This document shows positions 21,940 to 33,054 of a DNA stretch of 64,000 nt, piece by piece. The notes below the pieces were generated by a model. It searched no databases, had not been told where the DNA came from, and saw only the letters and a list, made by a program, of their open reading frames with translations. This DNA comes from Caprimulgus europaeus (taxonomy: Eukaryota; Chordata; Aves; Caprimulgiformes; Caprimulgidae), in contig OU015523.1 of NCBI GenBank assembly GCA_907165065.1, positions 22,285,834 through 22,349,833 of the forward strand, given 5' to 3'. Each line of letters starts with the position of its first letter. Position 1 is the first letter of the stretch. Both the position numbers and the translations under genes were made by a program.

Positions 21940-22230
21940 CTACTTTGAGCCATATACATACACACAATAACTTGTGTTTATGATTGGGTAAACACTGCCT
22001 TGTGTAGCCAATAATAAATTAGGGGCCATCCTGTTTTGGATCACTACCTTTGACAGGCTAGATACTCCGATTTGCAGAGCCTGTATGGCATCAGTGATTC
22101 TATTCTCAATGTTCTCTATTACTGCTGAAATGTTCACCGTAGTTTTTTCTAATTCACTTACCCCAAGCCATGGGAGAAACCATCTTGCAAACCCATGAAA
22201 CTCAGTGGGCCTGTCAGCTGCAGCATTCAT
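21940..22230 (-). pseudogene. env transmembrane-subunit remnant
   Basis: The open frame of 96 codons holds the ectodomain part of a gammaretrovirus-type TM: a heptad-like coil followed by the QNR block typical of the conserved immunosuppressive-region position, then the place where a C-X6-CC motif is expected. There, two of the three cysteines read as tyrosine, so the disulfide motif that links SU and TM in this class is broken. The frame stops before a membrane anchor. No SU sequence is attached. Confidence 0.8.
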
Positions 22231-22249
22231 TATGAACCCTCTGTGTTCA

Positions 22250-22809
22250 TTTAAGGGAAGTTCTTACTCCTCCACCTTGTGAATGTGGCTTGTAACTAAA
22301 ACTCCAAGGGGTATGTAGGTCCCATTTTATTCCTAGAGCTGTACTGATTTGTTGTAAAATTTCTGCTCTAAAATGAGGACCTCTATCTGATGGCATCCCG
22401 CTGGTACCCCAAAACTGGGTAAACACTTAACAATTTTTTAAATTTTGTTGGTGTGGCAGGGAAAGGCTACTGGCCATCCCCAGAAAGTCTCAACCAGTAC
22501 CCAAAGGTATCGATAGCCATTTTGTCTGATTAATTCAGAAATATCTATTTGCCAGTAATCACCAGTAATGCTTTCACTCTTGGTTTTATGTGGTGGGGGT
22601 CTTTTTCTGTTTACCGGGGTTTTTTTCAAACACACTACACATTTTTCTGTTACCATCTTGACAATCTTAGTCATTCTGACACTAAGTACCTGTGTCTTCA
22701 GACTGTTAATCAGAGCTTCTATTCCCCAATGTGTTTCTCTGTGTTTTTCTTCAACTATTTTAATCATCAATTGTGGCAGAATGATAATTTGACCTTCAGG
22801 GGTTATCAA
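22250..22809 (-). pseudogene. pol integrase remnant, frameshifted
   Basis: Frame 22438-22809 has the zinc-binding H-X3-H and C-X2-C pairs (HRETH and CVVC) and then the start of the catalytic core with the first catalytic aspartate in WQID. The frame stops at 22438. Matching core sequence, including the second catalytic aspartate in PSDRGP and the later LHTPW block, continues in another frame down to about 22250, so a frameshift near the T-rich run at 22434 broke the gene. The region expected to hold the catalytic glutamate is disrupted. Confidence 0.8.
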
Positions 22810-22868
22810 TCACTCACCCTTGTTTTCAGTTGCCTTTAATACTAGGGACAGTTTTTTTATCTGCTTTA

Positions 22869-23175
22869 CTATAATTCAGTGCTCCAGACTGTTAAAACTC
22901 CAGTCAATTTTAACTCCTTCACAGGTATTAGAGCCAGGATCCCCTTCTCTGCCACCTCTTTTGTGGTTTTGTTACCTACATGGGCTGCAGTATTTCCAAA
23001 CTGGTGAGCCTTTATTGTCACTTTTGCAGGGTTTTGCACTGCTTGTCCAAATTGCTCCATGAGCCTGCACCACCCCAAAGGCATATTTAGAATCAGTCCA
23101 TATATTTACTTTCAGGTAGACCCTCTCTATACTTAATATTGGCAATAGCCCTTGCTGTGTGTATTCCCCAGACAC
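22869..23175 (-). pseudogene. pol RNase H remnant, frameshifted
   Basis: Two overlapping minus frames (22972-23175 and 22869-23084) share the domain. The first has the WTDSKYAFG block, which carries a catalytic aspartate of retroviral RNase H. The second carries the later KAHQ and GN blocks, then LIPV, near the pol RNase H-integrase junction. The change of frame in the middle shows decay. The N-terminal part of the domain is not clearly readable. Confidence 0.75.
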
Positions 23176-23200
23176 TCCCCACTGTCTGGGAGTGTGTTAG

Positions 23201-26200
23201 CTGATGCCAGCAAGAGCTGTTCTGGGGAGGACACAAACATTAAACAGTCTGGATAATCACAGGCCAGAGCTTCAGCTTGAACCTGTACCTTTATTTACTA
23301 GTACAGACACAGCCTAAGGGTCTGATTAGCTCAAAATAAGTCTCTGGTGTGCTGCATTTGCTAGGTAAAGGAGACCAGATGACTTTAAGAAAAGCTGTGC
23401 TATTGGAGAGATGTAAGTGATCTCTTGGGTGTCTCCAGATCTCCTCCTGTGTATTCAATTGTTAATTTTGCTGTTTTGTTCTATTATGTTTTAGTTTACA
23501 TTCTAAAAGAATGCTGCAAAGTGTGATCTGAGGTATGCATGCAGTAGGTGTTCTTGTGGCCTGAATATCTGTTGTATTGTGATTGAGGAGGGGTGTGATA
23601 AAGCAAATGGCACTTCTAATCTTGAGTCTCTAAATCCTCATATTGTTGATCCAGAGCAGGTCCTTGAATCCCCATCCTAACTGTTCTAGCAGTCTGGCTA
23701 TTTGGCACATGCATGTGCACATCACAGGAACTGTCACTTTTATATTCAGTCTGATCTGTGTCAATTTATTAGAAAACTGACAACTCTGATGCTGCTTCTT
23801 TTCTTGGGAGATGGGATGAGGGAGCAACTTGAGAATGCATTATGAAAGAGATATGTTTTAAACAAAGCAATTCTGGGTAAAAAAAGATTGGAGAGAATGA
23901 TCTGAATGATTTTCAGGCTGATGATTATGTGAAACTACCCTGCTCTGTCCCAGACATCTTGTTTCAATTTTATGGGACTAGAAGTGACAATAAAAAGTGT
24001 GGAAATTGCAAGAAGCAATTTTTCTGAAAACTTTTAGGAGTGAACAGAAATGTTTGTCATAATTCTCATTGCAGAGGGGAAGAGAAAAGAAGCCTAAAAA
24101 GGGTGACCATAAAGTGTGGAAGAAATAATCCACATTAGTGGTGTAGGTATCAAACTGTCATCACAATCTAATTTTCACTCCCTCGAAAGTAATTAGCCTG
24201 TTAATTTATTGTGGTTGTAGAGACAAGAGTAGCTAAGGTTTTTTAAATACATGCCATTCTTAATTCTTTTTATTTTATTTTTATCCTCACCCTTTGATTT
24301 TATCTGCAAGATACTTAAAATCTTATCTGCAAAGCATTTGAGCTTGTATTCTGAAGGCTTAAGTAGCCTTTCACTGACTCTGTGTTGAGAGTGAATTCAT
24401 TTGATGTTGGTACCAGGCTCAGATGTGAGCAGAACCTCTTGATGCTGAGGAAATTTACTGCCTGAAAGATAAAATCAAAATAAAAACCCCTTCCTCTCCC
24501 AACACTTATAGTAAGAGAAGCTCTTACCTGTAAGAAAACATAGGATCTTGCTATCTGAGAAACATTCATTATTTCTAGCAAATCTGCCTCTGTGATGATT
24601 TGAGGCAATCTGCCTACAGATTTTATGAACTCCAGGTGAAAGTATGAACGCTGTATGTAACTTGACCAAACTGCCAGCTGCATTTTGGATACAGGATGTT
24701 TTACCTTTTTTGTAGTCTCACATCAACTGGAAAACTGGAATCTCAAAGGAGCATTGAATAGAGAAACTTGGTAATTTAGACACATGGACCCTAAAACAAA
24801 AAAAAAGGTTGATCTGGAAAAGAACTAGTTGCCAGAAAGACAAACCTGCCACTGACAGAGACCTGTGACTCCCTGGGGAGGTGTGCAAGGCTGCCAGGCT
24901 GAGGGACTGATGGCTGTTACAGGCTGAGCACTCAGGTACATCTCAGCTTTACCCTGGGTAAGGACTGTGCCAAGGGGTCAAAAAAGGAGAACAGCCTAAA
25001 TTTTCTGAGCATGTTCTTTCATTCACACGTGCTTTAGCACAACTCATGACATACAGAAGTGTCTGGAACTTGCAGAAGCTGGACTGGAAGACACTGCTTG
25101 GTGTCTACACCTCTTCTTATGATGTAATTGTCCACACCTCATTGCTTATGAGTAGATGAAAGAAGTGTTTGATCATGAACAACACTGCATGCTTATGCTC
25201 TGACAGTAATGCTGAAAAGGACAAATCCTATTTGCTTTGACTTATTGTAGTTACTGGCTCTGACTCTGCCCTTACTTGTACCTCTGCTAATCTATTCATT
25301 TTAATGAAAAAGTAAAAATTGATTTAGTAGGACAATTCTATTGATTATAGACAAGAAGGTTTTGTTCTTCATCGTTTAATGAAAAAAATCTCTCCAAGCA
25401 GCCATCACAACTCTTGCCTCTCTAGGATTCAATTTTATTTCCTAACAGTATTTTTCAGTTATAGTGAATGTGGTTTATTTGTGTTAGTTGTCTTGCTCTA
25501 AAAGACTGAGAGCTGCAGTTTTCAAACAAGAACAACTAGATTTGGTCTCTGAAAGTTTCTAACTTTATAAGGATTTAGTCATTGAACCTGACTGACCGTA
25601 AGGCCACTAAAACCAAAAGTAATATGGGACGGAATTCAGGCACACTAGAAACACACAGGAAACATTCTTGTACCATTAAAATAAAGGGCATTTTCTGCTT
25701 GGTTTAGTGAGGATTTTGCCACAAACCCTCTATAGTGGTTATGTTTTTTGCATTTCTTTTGTATTATATATAAGTGAAAAAGAAGTCTTTATTTGTGTTT
25801 GCATGTTTTATAAATTAAATGTGAATCTTGAGTCTCATGTTCAACTCTCAGGTTCCTTTATCAATAGATCCTTTCAATAAGAGGCCCTTGTTTTTGTACA
25901 TCCCTCAGGTGCTTATTTGCTCTGTGTTTTACTTTACCTCCATCCATATTAATTTAAGACCAAGGAGAAAGGGAATTACTGCTCCACAGCTTACTTAAAG
26001 TTTTATTATCTGTAAATTTTGTTCCTTGTCTTCTGAGTATTATGGAATTATACGTACCTTTTTGCTGAAGCGTGCTATTACTACACTTATCTATCTGCCA
26101 AAAATTCTACATTTATACATAAGAAAATTATTTGGCCTGATGTTTTTTGGTGGTGAAACTGACATCAAAGCCATGAAATAAGGCAAAAGAAAACAAACCA

Positions 26201-28839
26201 ACTCTAAGCTAATTTGACTGTCATAACATATTTCAGTTGCATTTATAGGATCATATGTTATACAACATGCAGCTGAATGGGACTAGCATCAGAAGCAGCT
26301 AATAGGCCCTGTCTCAGACCACTTTCAGTATAAAGATACAATATGTACATCCTCTGGGCCTCGGAATCATCTTACTTGTACCAGTGCCATTTATATGAGT
26401 GGGTAAGTATATAACAAGCACATCAAATGAAGTCACCAGGGACAATGGCCAAACTAGGTCTTACTGAATAAACTTTCTTTCTCCTCTGACTTGAAATACA
26501 GCAAAATAAACAGCAAAGACTACTTGGGGCTTTCAGATGGGATTCATCAAACTTTACCTTGTCCAAAAGTTAAACATCTGGTTGGAGATAGTTTTTCAGC
26601 TATGAATCAATGTCAAGAGGTACATGCATCTCCAGCAAGTGATTCATCCCTTGCCAAGGTAAGTATGTGATACAGCTGTGATGAAGTGCTGCTGAGAGGT
26701 TTCTGACTTTCCACAGGCTCTCAAGGGAACCTAGACAACTAGTGTTCTCTCATTTTCAGTGCAGCTTTAGAAGTCTAAAGTTAGATGAATCTCTGCCAAA
26801 CTGACTTAAGAAAAGCACAGTAATGATATTAAATTACACAGACTACCTCTTTGCTTATGAAACCTAGAGGTAAGGAGAAAAAGTGAAGTTCACCAAAGTT
26901 TGTCTTTTGCAAGGATGCTAGGCTCTGCAGGAAGATGTTAAGCACCTCCAGTCTCAGGGTTTCCAGAATCAAACCCTGATGAGCCAGAAATAAAAACAAC
27001 CTCAAAATCAAAATGATTCATCTATGCAATGTTCATAATGCACAGTGGGGTTAATGTTATGAAATCTTTCATATCACTGAAATGAGAAGAAAAATATCTG
27101 TCTGCATATTTCAGCCCCATTTATTCACCATTCACAAACTTTTAAAGCACTTTCATTCTACTATTCCACACTCAGATGTTAAGCAGAATGTAAAGGTGTA
27201 TTTTTATGCACAAAATGTGGTGAAATTGGGTTAAGGGTGTGACTGGCTACAGTTCACCTGAGTCAGGAAACGTGGAATTAAGGCTGAAACCACATACTTG
27301 ACCCACTTTTTTGTTCTCAGGTACTGAAACTCTCTTGAGGATGGTTTGTTGATTGACCACAAGGACTGTAAAGAGAGGAATGATAGAGACAAGGTAAGTG
27401 AGAGGAACAGTGAAAACAAACAACCACTGCACATATGTAGTCTTCATTGACTTTTGGGTACCTGCTCTGTCCAGAACATCTACAGTTATTTTAGCGTGCT
27501 GCAAGTTTTGGTACATTTCTTTTAAATAAAAAAGCCCCTCGACCTTTCCAGACAATTCCCAAGCCCATACTATGTGGAAGATCAGATAATTTTGAATAAA
27601 TATTTTTTTATGCAACAAACCAAGATTTACTATACCTTGAAGCTGGAAAGACCTTCTGTGTTCTCCTGTGACCTGTGGTGTCAAGTGTGATTTGGGAGAG
27701 GTTAGACTTGTACAACATTAGTTATGACATTTGGGTGAAACTGCCAGTCAACATTTTAAAAATAATATTTTCATTTGGAAACTGGTGTTTTATCAAGATT
27801 TTTTAATCATCCTTTGGAAAATGTGTCTTTTGAGGGAGAAACCCTCCGTAGCTGCCTGACCCAGCATATTTTCTCTGAGTATTTTAATTTCGTTTTGAAT
27901 TTTCTTTTACAAAATTAAAAAAATGGTTTGTTATTTGTATCTATAACAGAGTTTTTATACCAGGTTGAATGGCTGCTGACATATACATTCCCCTTTTTCT
28001 TCAGTGTGTGGTATAGTCATTCTTTTCACTCCAGCCTCTGGATTTCATGGCATCAATTCTTACATGGACAGATTCCTTCACCTCTACCCTGGCTGGGACA
28101 AAGGAACCCATTCTTCTGGTGAGTGACTCTTCTGAGCAGCTGACATCAGTTTACAGCTCATCTGGTCTTGCCAGCAAACATAGTCTGAGCTGTATCATCC
28201 TACAGTCCACAAGAGAGTGCCTCTTTGAAATTGCAGTATTTTATGACCTTAATAATTTAATCATACATTTGAAGGTCAAGTGTCGTCTGGAGTTGCTAAA
28301 TCAGAAAGAAAAAAAATTACTCCAATGTGTCTGGAAGGACAACAGGGCATAAGTGTGAGGCAAACCCAAGCAAATCTGTTTGTAGATTCACCTGCATATT
28401 TACAGACCAAACAACACTCAGACCATTTGCTAACACCTGGAGAGGGGGATTCATGTGCCCTTTACACCTTCCACCTCAAGCCTTGTCCTCTGTGTGGTCT
28501 TCAGTGACCTGACTGCATTGCATCCCTGACTGCTGCAGCTGGAGAAGAGAGAATCACTGGGACAGTTTCCTGCTGACTGGTATTCAGCTTCATCCCCCTC
28601 CACATCAGTTTGCTGCATCCCTGTTATAACTTGCTAACATGACTACTTACAATTCAAACCATAAAATAATTCAAAGCATAAAAATATGCTCTCTGAATGC
28701 TTGCTTTAAAAAGCAAAATGTAAAAATGTGTAAAATCCTCTCATTCTTGCCTGTGTGAAAACACAGAGATCATGGGGAGAAATACTTCACAAAAATGTTT
28801 TCTCACCTTGCATTTCCCTGCAGAGATTTCTTACCATTG
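23201..28839. other. AT-rich stretch with weak candidate exons
   Basis: No confident gene. Two short segments with an acceptor-like site, one open frame and a strong donor-like site lie at 26502-26658 and 28035-28118 (see findings). Strong donor-like GTAAGT sites also occur at about 26405 and 27396 without a matching open exon. The long minus frame 27247-27684 contains a hydrophobic segment but no family I know. No mobile element is recognised. Confidence 0.45.
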
Positions 28840-29458
28840 TGTCCTGGTTTGGGCTGCAATAGAGCTAATTTTCTTCTTTGTAACTAGGATAGTACAGTGT
28901 TTGTGTTTCAGTATGGGAGTTAGTACAAGAAGTATGTTGATAATATACTGATGTTTTCAGTTGTTGCTAAAAAAATCAAGGATAACCCAACTTCCTATGT
29001 TTTGCTAGTCTGCAGGTGCAGAGGAAACTGGGGGTGCATAGTAAAATTAGCAGACCCAGACTGGTATTTGTATATGCTAGTAGGATATTCCATATCATAT
29101 AATATCATGTTCAGTATGTAAGTGAAAGTTGACTGGAATACTCTCTGACTCTTCTGGAATTGCGGTTTTGGTTTTGGTATTTTTTTCTTCCCTGGGATTG
29201 CTATCTAGGAATGGGCTGGGCATTGGTTGGTGGGTGGTGAGCAACTGTACTTTGCATCACTCCTTTGTATATTCTATTATTATTATTGCTATTATTATTT
29301 TAAGTTTAATTTTATTTAAATTATTAAATTGTTTTTATCTTAACCTATGAGTCTTCTTGCCTTTACCCCTCCAATACTCTCCCCTTATTCACTGGGGTGG
29401 GGGAGAGTAAGCAAATGGCTGTGTGGTGTTTGGCTGCCAGTCAAGTTAAATTATGACA
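28840..29458 (+). mobile_element. solo ERVL-type LTR (TGTCCTGGTTTGGGCTG family)
   Basis: It begins TGTCCTGGTTTGGGCTGC and ends TTATGACA, with family blocks GATATTCCATATCATAT, GGCTGGGCATTGGT and GTTTTTATCTTAACC. The polyadenylation signal ATTAAA is at 29323-29328 after an ATT-rich run. Flanks CATTG and CATAT resemble each other only weakly, so the duplication has decayed or was never exact. There are no retroviral genes beside it, so it is a solo LTR. This is a common LTR family in birds. Confidence 0.9.
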
Positions 29459-31458
29459 CATATTGTGATCTATTTCCAATCTCTTCATACTGGTTCTTAT
29501 CAACTGATGGCTGCTTGAAGAAATTTTCCATGCTCTTATTTGAAATAAAAGGGACACTGTGAAACATCCATGGTCTGACTGACTGCCATAGGACGCAGGT
29601 TCACAGCCCTAGCTTTTTCCTTTTCTCCTCACTGCAACACCAAGCTGTATTCTCCCCATCACAGCAGAAAAGCCTGTTACCAAAGCACTTTGGGAGAACC
29701 GTAGCCTATGGCTTCCCATCCTTCTTCACTCCCTGGATGCACACACGGCCTTGGCCACGTATGCAGACACTGTAACTACACACTGTGGTTCTGTCTACAG
29801 TGGATTTTCTCTTAAACACTTCAACTTTTCAAAAAATATCAAAAACACTAATGTTGGCCATCTCTTGAAAATCATTACTATTTTAATGTATTTTGTCTAG
29901 CTGTACATTAAGTGAGGTGAAACAGTGCCTATTGATATATATTATTACTGACAGGCTACTGTTGTACTTTAATTTTCTCATCTTTGTTGGCCCACTCAGA
30001 AGTCTTTTAGACAACAAGAGTAGGAAATGTTAAGGAAAAATGCACCCAGACAGACACAACTATTGTTTATGTGAATAAAAAAGCAATGTGCAGAATGCTT
30101 TCATGGCTGAGTAAAACATGCTTGTATTTCACCGGAGAGCTTTAGGTCCAGAAGACTTATCTGTTTGTTCAAACATTCACCATCTATGGGTACCCTTTAA
30201 AGTTTTTTGTATTTTATTTCCAATCTAATCTTAAGATTTGAGTCATAAAGATTATGTAAAAGGTAGAAATGTCAAAGTTGATTAATGTCAAAGTACATTT
30301 ATGAAAGGATGTACTTCTATGAGAGGAACAAGACACCCATTATTTTGTGGATTTCTCCAGTTTATTTGATTTGGATATCTGATAGCAATAAATTCATTTT
30401 TGTTACTTTTTTTTTTTCCCTAAAAGCAAACCAGAAATGCTACAACAACTTTTCCTCAAGTATATCAAGGCTTCTGTTTGTAAGCAATTCCAAAAGCAGG
30501 ATTTCGGAGGCTAGAACAATATAAAGTATATGATGAGACTGATGTTGAAGGATTTTTCATTAATCTAATTACAGTAATTTTCTTCTTACAGAAGAGATTC
30601 TGAAGTCATGTGACTAGTGAGTTCTCTATTTTATTTTATTTTACTTTTTCAATGTAAGCTTCTAAACTTAGTGACTATTGAGCACATCTTGACTAAAGCG
30701 AACCCCAAAAATGTAGGTAGCAGTAGCCAAATAAAGACATTCCACAGTGAGCCTTTTTTAAAAAAGTATATTTTTTAAAAAGCCAGTCTTATATTTTTGT
30801 GACCTGATTTCTGATTTTCGATTGCTAAGGACGAACAAGAAGTAAAGCTAACTGATGGCCAACTATAACATCAACTAATCAAAACTAATCTCCTAGACCT
30901 GGCACAGTTTGGATTTGGGCCAGGACACAAAACCAAAAATGCTTTATTGGCAGTGATAGATGATCTCACCTGTCAGTGGACAGAGGGCAGATATTTCCTC
31001 TCATCATTCTTGATTTCTTGAAACATTTCTTTCTGATGGCCATTAGATAATGCCATTTCATCTGAGATGAGTGGCACAGCCCCTGACTGCAGCACAAAAT
31101 GGTTGAAAACCTATTGAGAACGTTAACATTTAAGAAGTAGTTAAGAGAAACCAAGTCCACACTACTGACCTTTTTACTATCTGAGTCTCAGAAAGAGATT
31201 TTTTTTTTTCAGTGTTTGAATAAGAACTGTCCGTGGATGAACTGAAGTCCATGTATGATTGAGGTGATGCTTCCTGGGTCAAGAGAACAACTCAGAAGGG
31301 GCTTAAAAAAATGTTGAATTTTCTTTTTGATGAAAGCCACTCAATTTTCACAGTTGGTACTAAGGTCTGCATAGCACTCTCCCTGAGTAACGCTTTCTCT
31401 AGTCTTTAATGACTAGAGAATTTCAGTCCTGTTCTGAAACATCTTATCTAGATTCAGA

Positions 31459-31476
31459 TTTTTTTTTTTTTTTTTT
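31459..31476 (+). repeat. T18 homopolymer
   Basis: A run of T read directly. No body of a retrocopy is recognised beside it. Confidence 0.9.
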
Positions 31477-33020
31477 AAGAGGTATGAAAGATATATACAC
31501 AAGAAATCTTCAATACTTCATGAAACCGCAACCGATCTGGAATATTTTAGTGTTTCTTTTCACACCTTGTGTTGCTTCCCAGCATGCAAAACCCATGAAA
31601 ATTCAAGGATCAGTCTGTGACTTCACAGGTTCCTGTCATGAAAACGTCATACAAAAAGAGTAAGAATCCACATTTGCAGGACAAAAGTCTTCTGGAGGGC
31701 CAGGTCAGACATATGGACTGAACTTCTTCAGCACCATAAACACCTTCATCATCTTCAGCAATAGACAATTCCTTGAATCCTGCTTTATGCAGCTTCCTTC
31801 CTTTGAGGAGTAAGAGAGATTGACAAAGATGTGACAAGAAATAATTCCATCACTGAATATCCTAGTGAAAATACATAAGAGACAGAAAGAAGAATGTTGT
31901 GGGTTTTTTTGATAATTCACCAATTTTTAACATCCCACTACATATTTAACAAAACTTCTAGACAGACTTTCAATTCTATCACAGCGTCTCATTCCTTCCT
32001 TTTAAAATAAGTGTTAGCAAGATGAGAAAGATACTTTTTTTTTTTTCAACCAAGAGTTAAAATAACTGCAGCGTATTTGAAATGAAGTACAAAATGTTGG
32101 CTGAACTAGAAAAGCTATTAATTTATTTGGCACGCTGGCTAAATGAACCCTTGATAAAGCCGATGAACTGACATCTGAGGTAAGTTTGGCCTGTTTCTTT
32201 TTAGGAAAGCATTTTTGGTGCAAAATAATGGAAGCTTCAAATCTGATGAGAAGTTAATAACAAATATTTAAGGTCTTGGCAGTGGACTGGTATTGTTTTC
32301 ATACTAAGAGGTTTTGTGAAATGATTGAACTCATTCAGGAAGACATTTCCCAGCTCTGAGAGACAACTGCAATCCATGAACATATATAGAATAAAAATGA
32401 TCATTACTGGATTAAGGATGTGTTAAAGTGCAGGGCCAACTAAAAATGCTTGAAGAGCATTTTTGCAAAATACTGTTCTGCAGCTTGAAAGAGCAGTATG
32501 GTATTTTGCAATTTAGAAGGTGAAGTTTTATACATTTAAATTGAGGTGGTTTTCATATTTGATTGTATAACTGTAGCCTCAAAGCTTTGCATTTTAGATT
32601 AAAAAGTATCAAGAGAAGACTGGTTTTTTGGGTTTTTTTTAATGTCAGCAACTATTTAAATAGATGCCATTTAGAAGAGGCACGTGATTCAGGAAGTCAA
32701 AATGCCATATTCAATAATTGCAGAATCATAGCTGAAGCCTCATATAATAAAAGGAAAAGAGCCGAAAATTGGTTGAAAATATACATTTTCAAATTAGACC
32801 TCATTGCCAAGGCTTGCTGTGCAAGGATAGATGCCTTGCATGGGCATTCAGTGTTGGTGAAGTCCAGGTTAGTTTGAGCTCTTTCGTATACTCTGCTAAT
32901 TGACAATTTGAACTATGGGAAATAGTCTTCAGATAATTCTTAAAATCACTACAAGATTTCCATTGAGGAAAAATTTCCATTTGGCTGAAAATAGGAATTG
33001 ATGTTTCTTACAATATTGAA

Positions 33021-33054
33021 TTTTTTTTTCTTTTTCTTTTTTTTTCTTTTTCTT
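33021..33054 (+). repeat. pyrimidine tract (T runs with single C)
   Basis: An uninterrupted T/C tract ends in TCTTAG at 33056, like a strong 3' splice site. It may equally be a simple repeat. Confidence 0.8.

Larger units (their letters stand above)
21139..23200 (-). mobile_element. defective gammaretrovirus-like provirus, 3' half
   Basis: Minus-strand order is pol RNase H, pol integrase, env TM, polypurine tract, LTR, as in a provirus lacking its 5' half. No 5' LTR, gag, protease or reverse-transcriptase polymerase domain is seen, and recognisable similarity fades around 23200. The part between integrase and TM is far too short to hold env SU, so an internal deletion joined the pol end to the env end. 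Multiple frame changes and stops make it non-functional. The LTR family is the one found solo in the 11.3-13.7 kb nest. Confidence 0.85.

Noticed and set aside
24315-24683. 122-codon minus-strand frame
   Set aside because: No motif, and an overlapping frame is equally open.
27323-27395. Putative exon between TTCTCAG and ACAAG/GTAAGTGAG
   Set aside because: All three frames contain a stop codon, so it is not a coding exon; a non-coding exon cannot be excluded.
27247-27684. 145-codon minus-strand frame with a hydrophobic segment
   Set aside because: No motif or family is recognised, a plus-strand strong donor-like site lies inside it, and frames of this length are expected occasionally in 64 kb.
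32180-32190. Strong donor-like CTGAG/GTAAGTTT
   Set aside because: All three upstream frames are closed within 60 nt. Treated as a chance match.
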